The notes beneath the pieces are model-generated. The model had not been told where the DNA came from. It did not search any database and saw only the letters and a list, made by a program, of their open reading frames with translations. This document shows positions 14,036 to 20,838 of a stretch of 20,838 nt of DNA, piece after piece. How positions within the stretch are numbered: position 1 is the stretch's first letter; every line of letters begins with the position of its first letter. The DNA is from an uncultured Clostridia bacterium (GTDB taxonomy: Bacteria; Bacillota; Clostridia; Christensenellales; Aristaeellaceae): NCBI GenBank assembly GCA_937874275.1, contig CALNAU010000082.1, forward strand, positions 1-20,838. Reading direction: 5' to 3'. The position numbers and the translations under genes were made by a program.

Positions 14036-14943
14036 GGAGCATCAACAGCATCAAGGACCTGAGCCTGCAAGAGATTGACGCCCTGGTACAGACAGCGGAG
14101 CATATCATTGCCAGACCCGAGCACTACGCCCACAAAATGGCGGGTAAAAAGCTGGCCACCCTGTTTTATGAACCCAGCACCCGCACACGCCTGAGCTTTG
14201 AGGCCGCCATGATTGAGCTGGGCGGTCACGTGATCGGGTTTTCCGAGGCACAGAGCTCCTCTGCCGCCAAGGGCGAGAGCATTGCTGATACGGTGAAAAC
14301 CATCAGCTGTTACGCCGATATCATCGCCATGCGCCACCCCAAGGAGGGCGCGCCGCTGGTTGCCTCCCTCAACGCCGGCGTCCCGGTCATCAACTCGGGT
14401 GACGGCGGCCACAACCACCCCACCCAGACGCTGGCCGACCTGCTGACCATCCACCGCGAAAAGGGCACGTTTCAAAACCTGCGCGTGGGCGTGTGCGGCG
14501 ACCTGAAGTTCGGCCGCACGGTGCACTCGCTGGTGGACGCCATGAGCCGCTACGACGGCGTCAGCTTTGTGATGATATCCCCTGAGGAGCTCAAGGTGCC
14601 CAGCTATGCCAAACTGCCCCTCAAGGAGCGCGGCATCCCCTACACCCAGACCACCGACCTGGAAGGCGCGATGCCAGAGCTTGACATCCTGTACATGACC
14701 CGCGTGCAGCGTGAGCGGTTTTTCAACGAGGACGACTATGTGCGCCTGAAGGACAGCTACATCCTCACCCCGCAAAAGCTGACCCACGCAAAGAAGGACC
14801 TGATCATCATGCACCCCCTGCCGCGCGTGAACGAAATTTCCGTGGCCATCGATGAGGATCCCCGCGCCTGCTACTTCAAGCAGGTGCTGTACGGCAAGTA
14901 CATGCGCATGGCGCTGATGCTGATGCTGCTGGAGGTAAAATAA
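14032..14943 (+). CDS. pyrB: Aspartate carbamoyltransferase, catalytic subunit
   Basis: This 303-residue aspartate transcarbamoylase catalytic chain joins carbamoyl phosphate and aspartate, the committed step. The carbamoyl phosphate motif FYEPSTRTRLSFE (45-57), the QSSSAAKGES loop, NSGDGGHNHPTQTLADL and HPLPRVNEI are all intact. GGAGGG at 14021-14026 fixes the ATG at 14032, which overlaps the pyrE stop; an in-frame TTG at 14014 is less likely. The regulatory chain pyrI follows immediately, so an allosterically controlled dodecamer like the enterobacterial enzyme is expected. Confidence 0.97.
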   Translation: MRSINSIKDLSLQEIDALVQTAEHIIARPEHYAHKMAGKKLATLFYEPSTRTRLSFEAAMIELGGHVIGFSEAQSSSAAKGESIADTVKTISCYADIIAMRHPKEGAPLVASLNAGVPVINSGDGGHNHPTQTLADLLTIHREKGTFQNLRVGVCGDLKFGRTVHSLVDAMSRYDGVSFVMISPEELKVPSYAKLPLKERGIPYTQTTDLEGAMPELDILYMTRVQRERFFNEDDYVRLKDSYILTPQKLTHAKKDLIIMHPLPRVNEISVAIDEDPRACYFKQVLYGKYMRMALMLMLLEVK

Positions 14944-15366
14944 ATGAATATCGATTCCATCAAAACGGGCATTGTCATTGACCACATCAAGGCCGGGGAT
15001 GGCATGCGCATCTATAATTTCCTCAATTTGGGGGAGATGGATTGCTCCGTCGCGCTGATCAAAAACGCGTCCAGCCGCAAAATGGGCAAGAAGGACATCA
15101 TCAAGGTGGACATTGTGCCGGATACGGACCTCAACGCGCTGGGGTTTATTGACCCCAACATCACCCTCAACATCATTGAGAACGGCGAGCGCGTGCGCAA
15201 ATACCACCCGGAGCTGCCCGAGCGGATGACCAACATCCTCAAGTGCAAAAATCCGCGCTGCATCACCACCACCGAGCAGGAACTGCCGCACGTTTTTATG
15301 CTGGTGGACCGCGAAAAGGATGAATATCGCTGCCTCTATTGTGAAAGCAAAGCGCCCGCCCTGTAA
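14944..15366 (+). CDS. pyrI: Aspartate carbamoyltransferase, regulatory subunit
   Basis: This 140-residue regulatory chain binds CTP/ATP and links catalytic trimers of PyrB. The N-terminal allosteric domain starts MNIDSIKTGIVIDHI. The C-terminal zinc domain has Cys101, Cys106, Cys130 and Cys133, with exactly the spacing of the E. coli protein (109, 114, 138, 141). The ATG follows the pyrB stop without a gap, with GGAGGT seven bases upstream. It shows that feedback control acts at the enzyme level. It is the last gene of the operon; no clear terminator hairpin follows. Confidence 0.96.
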   Translation: MNIDSIKTGIVIDHIKAGDGMRIYNFLNLGEMDCSVALIKNASSRKMGKKDIIKVDIVPDTDLNALGFIDPNITLNIIENGERVRKYHPELPERMTNILKCKNPRCITTTEQELPHVFMLVDREKDEYRCLYCESKAPAL

Positions 15367-15381
15367 AATCGCGCGCGTGAA

Positions 15382-15410
15382 TTGATAAACCAACGCCAAG
15401 TGGGTATACT
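15382..15410 (+). promoter_or_regulatory. Promoter of the ABC importer operon
   Basis: TTGATA (15382-15387) and TATACT (15405-15410) are 17 bases apart and lie about 65 bases upstream of the binding-protein start. An imperfect inverted repeat, CCAAC (15390-15394) with GTTGG (15417-15421), brackets the -10 box and could be an operator. No regulator gene is adjacent. Confidence 0.72.
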
Positions 15411-15476
15411 AAGCGTGTTGGTAATTCCAAGAGTCTAAAACGCAGACAAGCTGCGAATGTAAATCAGGAGGGTTTT

Positions 15477-17231
15477 ATGTCCAAGAAAACATGGTCAACG
15501 ATCCTTGTCGTCGTGCTGGTAGTGGCTGCCGCTGTTGGCATCTATTTCGCCACCCGCACCCCCGCGCCGGCTCCGGCCCCGACAGAGGTCGTCTCCGAAG
15601 CGCCCGCCGCCACCGATGTGCCGGCAACTGATGCGCCCGCCACTGACGTACCGGCCACCGATGTGCCCGTGACCGATGCCCCTGCGGCCGAAGCCACCGA
15701 GGCTGCCACCGCTGCCGAGTCCGTAGCCGCTGTTGCGGCCACCGCCGAAGCCAAGGTAGCGGAGACGGTTGAAGCCGCGGCCACCGTTGCCGCCCAGGCC
15801 GAGCAAAAGGTTGAGGAGACCGTAGCCCAGGTAGAAGAAAAGGCCGCTGAGGTGGCCGCCACTGCCGAAGCAAAGGTAGAGGAAGCGGTGGCCGCTGTGA
15901 GCACCGCTGCCGCCGATGCCAAGGAAGAGGCCGGTGAGGTTGTGGCCGCCGCCGAAACCAAGGCGGGCGAAGCCGCGGCCACCGTTGGCGCCGCTGTTGC
16001 CGCCACCGAGGAGAAGGTTGCCCAGGCCGTTGGCGCCGACAAGGTACAGGTTGTTGTCTGGCACACCTTCACCGAGGATCAGGAAAAATCCCTGTCCGAA
16101 ATCGCCGCCGCCTACAGCGCCGAGAATCCCGGCGTGGAGGTGCTGGTGCAGAGCCAGCCCCGCCAGGGCTTCCTGGACAAGGTGTTCAACGCCGTTCGCA
16201 CCAAGACCGGCCCCAACATGATCATCAACTTCTCGTCCGAGGCTGCCAAGTACATTGACCCCGAGAACGATGAGAACACCTACGTCATCGACTTCCAGCA
16301 GTACATGAACGCGGAAGAGCTGGAAGCCTTCAAGGCATCCCTGCCCGCCGCCGTGTATGACGAGACCGTCATTTTCGAAGACGGCAAGATGCACATCATC
16401 CCGGTATATACCTCCGGCCCCATCCTGTTCTACAACGCCACCTGGTTTGAAGAACTGGGCCTGGAAGCCCCCAACACCTGGGAAGAGCTGGAAACAGTGG
16501 CCCGCGCCATCAAGGACAAGCATGGCGTGCCCGGCTTCGCCGTGGACAGCCTGACCGACCTGGCCAACATGCTGATGATGCAAAGCGGCGCCCCCTTTGT
16601 GGATGTGGAGAACAAGAAGGCGCTGTTTGACGACACCAAGGCAGTGGAGCGCGTGCAGTGGTTTGCCGACCTGGTCAAGGAAGGCGTGTTCACCCTGACC
16701 CCCACCGGCGACTACTTCAGCAACGACTTCAACTCCCAGTTGATCGGCTCCTACTTCGGCTCCGTCGCCGGCCTGCCCTACATCCAGCCCAATGGGTTTG
16801 AGTTTGGCGTGGCCCCCTCGGTGATGGACGGCGTGAAGTGGTACCCCGCCTGGAACCGCGGCGCCATCGCGTTCAAGGTGAGCGAGGAAGCCGACAAGGC
16901 CACCTACGACTTCATCCGCTACTTCACCAATGCTGAAAACAGCAGCAAGTTCACCCAGTCTGTGGTCAGCCTGTCCCCCTACGCGGCGACCATCGAGCTA
17001 CCGGAGTATCAGGCGTACCTCAACGCTGAGGATGACATGAACGCCGAAGGCCTGCGTGCTGTGCAGGCGCACCTGCAGGATGCGGGCGTGCTGCCCATCG
17101 TATCGGTCTCGGCCACCATCCGTACCGAGATTGAGCGCGCCATCACCCGTGCCTCCACCGGCGAAGCCACTGCGGCCGACGCCCTGAAGGAAGCCGTGGA
17201 GACTGTCAACAGCGAGTGGGCATCCTACTAA
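15477..17231 (+). CDS. ABC importer substrate-binding protein with membrane anchor and long stalk
   Basis: This 584-residue extracellular solute-binding protein (family 1, UgpB/MalE-like) captures a sugar or glycerol-phosphate compound for the permeases downstream. The binding domain occupies about residues 189-584, from VQVVVWHTFTEDQEKSL through YNATWFEELGLEAPNTWEEL to the C-terminus, which is the normal family length. The front is unusual. After MSKKTW comes one hydrophobic helix (about 7-25), then a Pro/Ala linker with five ATDVP-type repeats (45-69), then about 115 residues rich in Ala, Glu, Lys and Val that should form a long helix or coiled coil. I see no lipobox cysteine, so it is probably held by the N-terminal helix instead of a lipid. 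CAGGAGGG precedes the ATG. A hairpin separates it from the ATPase gene. Confidence 0.92.
   Translation: MSKKTWSTILVVVLVVAAAVGIYFATRTPAPAPAPTEVVSEAPAATDVPATDAPATDVPATDVPVTDAPAAEATEAATAAESVAAVAATAEAKVAETVEAAATVAAQAEQKVEETVAQVEEKAAEVAATAEAKVEEAVAAVSTAAADAKEEAGEVVAAAETKAGEAAATVGAAVAATEEKVAQAVGADKVQVVVWHTFTEDQEKSLSEIAAAYSAENPGVEVLVQSQPRQGFLDKVFNAVRTKTGPNMIINFSSEAAKYIDPENDENTYVIDFQQYMNAEELEAFKASLPAAVYDETVIFEDGKMHIIPVYTSGPILFYNATWFEELGLEAPNTWEELETVARAIKDKHGVPGFAVDSLTDLANMLMMQSGAPFVDVENKKALFDDTKAVERVQWFADLVKEGVFTLTPTGDYFSNDFNSQLIGSYFGSVAGLPYIQPNGFEFGVAPSVMDGVKWYPAWNRGAIAFKVSEEADKATYDFIRYFTNAENSSKFTQSVVSLSPYAATIELPEYQAYLNAEDDMNAEGLRAVQAHLQDAGVLPIVSVSATIRTEIERAITRASTGEATAADALKEAVETVNSEWASY
15609..15683 (+). 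repeat. Five tandem 15-base units coding ATDVP-type linker
   Basis: Five consecutive pentapeptide units (ATDVP, ATDAP, ATDVP, ATDVP, VTDAP; residues 45-69) are encoded by degenerate 15-base repeats. They form an extended Pro-rich spacer between the membrane anchor and the helical stalk. Copy number may vary between strains. Confidence 0.85.
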
Positions 17232-17246
17232 TCCGACACTTTCACT

Positions 17247-17272
17247 GGGGAAGGGCTACATAGCCCTTCCCC
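17247..17272 (+). terminator. Intercistronic hairpin after the binding-protein gene
   Basis: A perfect 11-base stem (GGGGAAGGGCT at 17247-17257 with AGCCCTTCCCC at 17262-17272) with a four-base loop is followed by GTTCTTTA. It stands between the binding-protein stop and the ATPase start. It probably acts as a partial terminator or mRNA-stabilising hairpin, giving more binding protein than transporter. Confidence 0.8.
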
Positions 17273-17298
17273 GTTCTTTATCACGGGGGAGACGACGT

Positions 17299-18369
17299 AT
17301 GCTGGTAGAAATGATTGGCCTGACCAAGCACTTTGGCACCACCAAGGCGGTGAGCGACTTCACGGTCACCCTGCAGGACGGCGAACTGACGTCCCTGCTG
17401 GGCCCCTCGGGCTGCGGCAAGAGCACGGTGCTCAACATGCTGGCAGGCATCTTGCCGCCCACCAGCGGCCAAATTCTCTTTGATGGGGAGGATGTGACCA
17501 ACCTGGCGCCCGAACGCCGTGGCATCGGCCTGGTGTTTCAAAACTATGCGCTCTACCCCCATATGACGGTGCTGCAAAACATCACCTTCCCGCTGGAGAT
17601 ACAGAATGTGCCTCGCGAGGAGCGCCTGCAGCGCGCCCGCGAGATGGCACAACTGGTGCATGTGGATAAACTGCTGGAGCGCAAGCCCAAGCAACTGTCC
17701 GGCGGCCAGCAGCAGCGCGTGGCCATTGCCCGCGCGCTGGTCAAGCGCCCCCGGCTGTTGCTGCTGGATGAGCCACTGAGCAACCTGGATGCTCGGCTGC
17801 GGCTGGAGATGCGCGAAGAAATCCGCCGCATCCAGCAGCAGACGCAGGTCACCACCGTATTTGTCACCCACGATCAGGAGGAGGCGATGTCCATCTCCGA
17901 CAACATCGTGCTGATGAAGGACGGCTATTTGCAGCAGCAGGACGCGCCGCAGGCGCTGTATAACAACCCGGTCAACCAGTTTGTGGCGGACTTCCTGGGC
18001 AACCCGCCCATCAATCATCTGTACGGCGCCTTGAAAAATGGACAGTTTGTGCTGGAGGATGGCAGCGCCGCATTCACGCTCCCGATGGATGTCACCGCCA
18101 TCCAGGCTGAGCGCCCGCTGGTGCTGGCCATTCGCGCGGAAAGCGCCGAGATTGCGCAGCCCGGCGAACAGGCCGTGTTTGACGCGCTGATTGAAAGCGT
18201 CTACACCATGGGCAAGGAAGCGCTGGCCTACCTCAAGGTGGGTACACAGGAGATGCGCATCTACATCGACCCGGATGAGGGGCACCAGGCGGGCGAGAAT
18301 ATCCGTGTGGCGCTTAAGCAGCGCGGCGTGTTCCTCTTTGATCGGGAGACGGAGGCCAGGCTGCTATGA
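17299..18369 (+). CDS. ABC importer ATPase, UgpC/MalK type
   Basis: This 356-residue ATPase of the CUT1 sugar/glycerol-phosphate importer family is expected as a homodimer below the two permeases. Motifs: Walker A GPSGCGKST (35-43), signature LSGGQQQR (133-140), Walker B LLLLDEPLSNLD (Asp157, Glu158) and switch FVTHDQEEAMS. A C-terminal regulatory/TOBE domain (about 235-356) is present. A GGGGGA ribosome binding site lies upstream, and the stop overlaps the first permease start (ATGA). Standard in all visible respects. Confidence 0.95.
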   Translation: MLVEMIGLTKHFGTTKAVSDFTVTLQDGELTSLLGPSGCGKSTVLNMLAGILPPTSGQILFDGEDVTNLAPERRGIGLVFQNYALYPHMTVLQNITFPLEIQNVPREERLQRAREMAQLVHVDKLLERKPKQLSGGQQQRVAIARALVKRPRLLLLDEPLSNLDARLRLEMREEIRRIQQQTQVTTVFVTHDQEEAMSISDNIVLMKDGYLQQQDAPQALYNNPVNQFVADFLGNPPINHLYGALKNGQFVLEDGSAAFTLPMDVTAIQAERPLVLAIRAESAEIAQPGEQAVFDALIESVYTMGKEALAYLKVGTQEMRIYIDPDEGHQAGENIRVALKQRGVFLFDRETEARLL

Positions 18370-19295
18370 CCCAGAACGATCGCATGCAGTATCGCAAGCA
18401 GAAGCGCCTGCAGCGCAGCGCGGCGATATGGAGCGCGCTGGAGCCGTTTGCCTACCTGCTGCCCTTCATGGTTTCCATCGCGATTTTTACGCTGTATCCT
18501 GTGTTCAATGTGGTGCTGATGAGCTTCAAGGAAGGCTTCCGCATGCTGACCGGGCAGTATACCGCCATTGGCCTTGGCAACTATACCTACGTCATCAACG
18601 ACAAGTACTTTGCCAACGCGCTCACCAACACGGCGCTGTATGTGGCCTTCGTGGTGCCCATTTCCACCGTGCTTGCCGTTGTGCTGGCCAACCTGCTTAA
18701 CCGCAAGGTGCGCGGCATGGCGCTGTTTCAGACAGCGTACTTTCTGCCGATGGTCACCTCTATCACGGCCTCCGGCCTGGCGTGGAAGTTTATGTTCAGC
18801 CGCGACTTCGGCGTCATCAACCAGGTTCTCAGCTGGTTTGGCGTGGACAAAATCAACTGGCTGCAAGCCCCCAGCTGGAACATCTACGCATTAATCATCT
18901 ATGGCATTTGGAGCATATTGCCATTCACCATCATTCTGCTGCTCAGCGGCTTGCAGAACATCGATGAGACCTATTACACCGCCGCGCGCGTGGACGGCGC
19001 CAAGAGCGGGCGCATATTCTTCCGCATCACGGTGCCCATGCTGGCGCCCACCATCGGCCTGGTGCTCACCATCAACACCATCTCGTCCTCCAAGGTGTTC
19101 AACGAGCTCTACCCGCTGTTCAATGGCAGGCCGGGCCACAGCTATAATTTGTATACGGTGGTTTACTATATCTTTGACCAGTTTTATTCCAAATCCAAGG
19201 CAGGACGCGCCGCCGCGGCGGCCCTCATTCTCTTTCTGATTATCTTTGTCATCACCATGCTGCAACAGCTGATTCAGCGCAAGTGGACGCATTGA
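18366..19295 (+). CDS. ABC importer permease 1, UgpA/MalF type
   Basis: This 309-residue inner-membrane permease has six predicted membrane helices after a basic N-terminal tail (RKQKRLQR). The helix starting FAYLLPFMVSIAIFTLYPVF is the usual first helix of this family. The cytoplasmic EAA loop that docks on the ATPase reads YYTAARVDGAKSGRIFFRITVPMLAPT. It overlaps the ATPase gene by four bases and is followed 13 bases later by its partner. Length and layout are typical of CUT1 permeases. Substrate class (sugar or sn-glycerol-3-phosphate) is inferred from the family only. Confidence 0.94.
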   Translation: MTQNDRMQYRKQKRLQRSAAIWSALEPFAYLLPFMVSIAIFTLYPVFNVVLMSFKEGFRMLTGQYTAIGLGNYTYVINDKYFANALTNTALYVAFVVPISTVLAVVLANLLNRKVRGMALFQTAYFLPMVTSITASGLAWKFMFSRDFGVINQVLSWFGVDKINWLQAPSWNIYALIIYGIWSILPFTIILLLSGLQNIDETYYTAARVDGAKSGRIFFRITVPMLAPTIGLVLTINTISSSKVFNELYPLFNGRPGHSYNLYTVVYYIFDQFYSKSKAGRAAAAALILFLIIFVITMLQQLIQRKWTH

Positions 19296-19308
19296 GGAGG
19301 GCGGCAAG

Positions 19309-20361
19309 ATGAACGCAAAGACAAAGGCGCATGTGGGTACCCTGCTGCTGGCGGGCGGCTTTCTGCTGTTCCTCTACGGGGCGCTCACCATCATCGTGGA
19401 CAACGCCATCGCGTTTTCCACGCGCACAGCCACCGCAGCAACGGCAGAACCCCGCATCAACGAGTCGCTCTTCGCCGGGCTGACCTTTGCCGGTATTGCC
19501 TTGATGGCCATTGGTCTCTACCTCAATCACTCCTGGCAAACCCGGCGGGTGGTTGGCCGCAGCCTCACCTATTTCTTCCTCACATTGGGCGCGGTGCTGA
19601 TGATCTTCCCCTTCTTCTGGATGTTCTCATCCGCCTTCAAGACCGCCCAAGAGGTGGCCACCTTCCCCCCCAAGTGGCTGCCTTCCCGGCTCAGCTTTGA
19701 CAACTTTGTCATCGCCTTTGCCAAGGCGGATTTTGCCCGCTACTTCCTCAACTCCATCATCATCACGGCATCCAGCGTATTTTTCACGGGCATCACCACC
19801 ATCCTGGCGGCCTTTGCCTTTTCACGCCTCAAGTTTCCAGGTCGGGATTTGGTCTTCACGCTGCTGCTGAGCATGATGATGATTCCCTTTGAGATGCTGG
19901 TCATCACCAACTACGAAACCATCGCTCTCTGGCGCATGATTGACACCTTGCCCGCGCTGGTCATCCCCTTCCTGTCCAGCATCTTCTACACCTACATCCT
20001 GCGCAACTTCTTCCTGTCCATTCCGGACAGCCTGTACTGGTCCGCACGCGTAGACGGTGCCAGCAATTGGCGCTATCTGTGGAAGGTGATGGTGCCCATC
20101 GCCCGCCCCTCGCTGGTGACGATTCTGCTGCTCAATGCCATCTCCGCATGGAACTCCTTCATGTGGCCCATGCTCATCATTAACAGCCCCGGCAACCGCA
20201 CGCTGCCGCTGGGCCTCTATGTATTTATGACCGACGCCGGCATCAACTTTGAGCTGCTGATGGCCGCCTCCACCGTGGTGGTGCTGCCCATCATCCTGCT
20301 GTTCCTGTTCGCACGCAAACAAATCATCAACGGCGTAGCGCGCGGTGGCTTGAAGGGGTAA
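19309..20361 (+). CDS. ABC importer permease 2, UgpE/MalG type, with two extra membrane helices
   Basis: This 350-residue inner-membrane permease pairs with the preceding one. The EAA loop reads YWSARVDGASNWRYLWKVMVPIARPSL, and the core from about residue 85 (LTYFFLTLGAVLMIFPFFWM) is a normal six-helix MalG/UgpE protein of about 270 residues. In front of it is an extension of about 80 residues with two further hydrophobic helices (about 10-30 and 54-72) joined by a polar, Ala/Thr-rich loop. The ATG at 19309 is supported by GAGGAGGG upstream; I see no better internal start that would remove the extension. A terminator for this operon lies within the next, converging gene. Confidence 0.92.
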   Translation: MNAKTKAHVGTLLLAGGFLLFLYGALTIIVDNAIAFSTRTATAATAEPRINESLFAGLTFAGIALMAIGLYLNHSWQTRRVVGRSLTYFFLTLGAVLMIFPFFWMFSSAFKTAQEVATFPPKWLPSRLSFDNFVIAFAKADFARYFLNSIIITASSVFFTGITTILAAFAFSRLKFPGRDLVFTLLLSMMMIPFEMLVITNYETIALWRMIDTLPALVIPFLSSIFYTYILRNFFLSIPDSLYWSARVDGASNWRYLWKVMVPIARPSLVTILLLNAISAWNSFMWPMLIINSPGNRTLPLGLYVFMTDAGINFELLMAASTVVVLPIILLFLFARKQIINGVARGGLKG

Positions 20362-20377
20362 AGGATATTTTTTCTGA

Positions 20378-20838
20378 CTATTTACGCAGCACTTTCTTTT
20401 GTAGATAAAACTGGACTGTCTCACGGTTGCCTTTCCAGGCAACCGTTTGTATTGCCAGGAACAAAGGCACAGCAATGAGACCGGCGAAAATCGCTGTTCG
20501 TATCAAATCTATCAGATTCTGAATAGGCGGAAAGATTCCCGCAAAAATCATCTGTACAATCGCAAAGACTAGGAAGTTCAAAACATACACCAAGTAAGTG
20601 CGCCCAGGTGAACGGTTCAAAATTCTCGTGTTGGCATAGATAATAATTTCGTTGGTTCGGTACAAAAGTGCAGCAATGGTCCCTATCAATACGCCATAGA
20701 TGCCAAGCTGAAAGACCGCCACCAGAGACACCACCACATTGATCACAGCTTCCAGAATGGTTTGAGGCGTCGTTTTCTTGAAGTGGCCGGCATAGTTGAT
20801 GGTCTGCAGCATTGGCATGCGCATCAATGTCAGCAGCT
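20378..20838 (-). CDS. Polysaccharide flippase (Wzx/MOP type), C-terminal part
   Basis: About 150 C-terminal residues of a multi-helix membrane protein are visible; the 5' part lies right of the window, and the frame is open to the window end. Hydrophobic helices such as ILEAVINVVVSLVAVFQLGIYGVLIGTIAALL and TYLVYVLNFLVFAIVQMIFAGIF, with the LGIYGVLIGT segment, resemble the last helices of polysaccharide exporters of the MATE/Wzx superfamily, which flip lipid-linked oligosaccharides. The GC content is clearly lower than in the rest of the window. It converges with the permease gene, the stops being 16 bases apart. Family assignment is by pattern and therefore moderate. Confidence 0.75.
   Translation of the reverse strand, partial: LLTLMRMPMLQTINYAGHFKKTTPQTILEAVINVVVSLVAVFQLGIYGVLIGTIAALLYRTNEIIIYANTRILNRSPGRTYLVYVLNFLVFAIVQMIFAGIFPPIQNLIDLIRTAIFAGLIAVPLFLAIQTVAWKGNRETVQFYLQKKVLRK
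20424..20454 (+). terminator. Intrinsic terminator of the importer operon, inside the converging gene
   Basis: CGGTTGCCT (20424-20432) pairs perfectly with AGGCAACCG (20437-20445) around a TTCC loop, followed by TTTGTATTG. The T-rich tail is only on the plus-strand side, so it should stop transcripts coming from the permease genes. The hairpin lies within the last codons of the minus-strand flippase gene. Confidence 0.75.

Noticed and set aside
15477..15560. Lipoprotein signal for the binding protein
   Set aside because: No cysteine follows the hydrophobic segment, so no lipobox can be formed.
1..20838. CRISPR array, insertion sequence, tRNA or rRNA
   Set aside because: No regularly spaced direct repeats, transposase genes, terminal inverted repeats or RNA-gene signatures were seen. 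The only short tandem repeats are coding (the linker repeats) or the MarR palindromes.

Overview
The window comes from a GC-rich bacterium, most likely of the Clostridia/Firmicutes type. The evidence is a class 1B dihydroorotate dehydrogenase with a PyrK electron-transfer subunit, a separate PyrB/PyrI aspartate transcarbamoylase, strong GGAGG ribosome binding sites, and a heterodimeric ABC exporter of the YheI/YheH (BmrCD) type. This placement is inference; there is no rRNA or other marker gene in the window.

Layout. (1) Positions 1-4830, plus strand: the downstream part of a bacterial microcompartment (BMC) locus. It holds two tandem hexameric shell proteins (the first cut by the window edge), a DhaK/DhaL-type two-subunit ketose kinase, a LacI-family regulator, four different pentameric vertex proteins (EutN/CcmL family) and a FucU/RbsD-type sugar mutarotase. 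A perfect hairpin closes the block. (2) Positions 4903-5544, minus strand: a lone SGNH esterase. (3) Positions 5612-9679: a MarR regulator with a strong promoter and two tandem palindromes as likely operator, followed by two ABC exporter half-transporters that form an asymmetric heterodimer. (4) Positions 9713-15366: a compact de novo pyrimidine operon, pyrC-pyrK-pyrD-pyrF-pyrE-pyrB-pyrI, behind a near-consensus promoter. (5) Positions 15382-20454: a CUT1-type (sugar or glycerol-phosphate) ABC importer with binding protein, ATPase and two permeases; both the binding protein and the second permease have unusual architecture. (6) Positions 20378-20838, minus strand: the 3' end of a polysaccharide flippase with clearly lower GC, probably the edge of a cell-surface polysaccharide region.

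How the genes fit together. Block 1 is the most novel part. A shell-protein set travels with a sugar mutarotase and a divergent dihydroxyacetone-kinase pair, and no aldehyde dehydrogenase, alcohol dehydrogenase or glycyl radical enzyme lies in the visible part. This suggests a sugar- or sugar-phosphate-processing compartment whose signature enzymes lie to the left of the window. Blocks 3 to 5 are self-contained operons with recognisable promoters.

No tRNA, rRNA, CRISPR array, insertion sequence or riboswitch was recognised. No stretch longer than about 160 bases lacks a gene.
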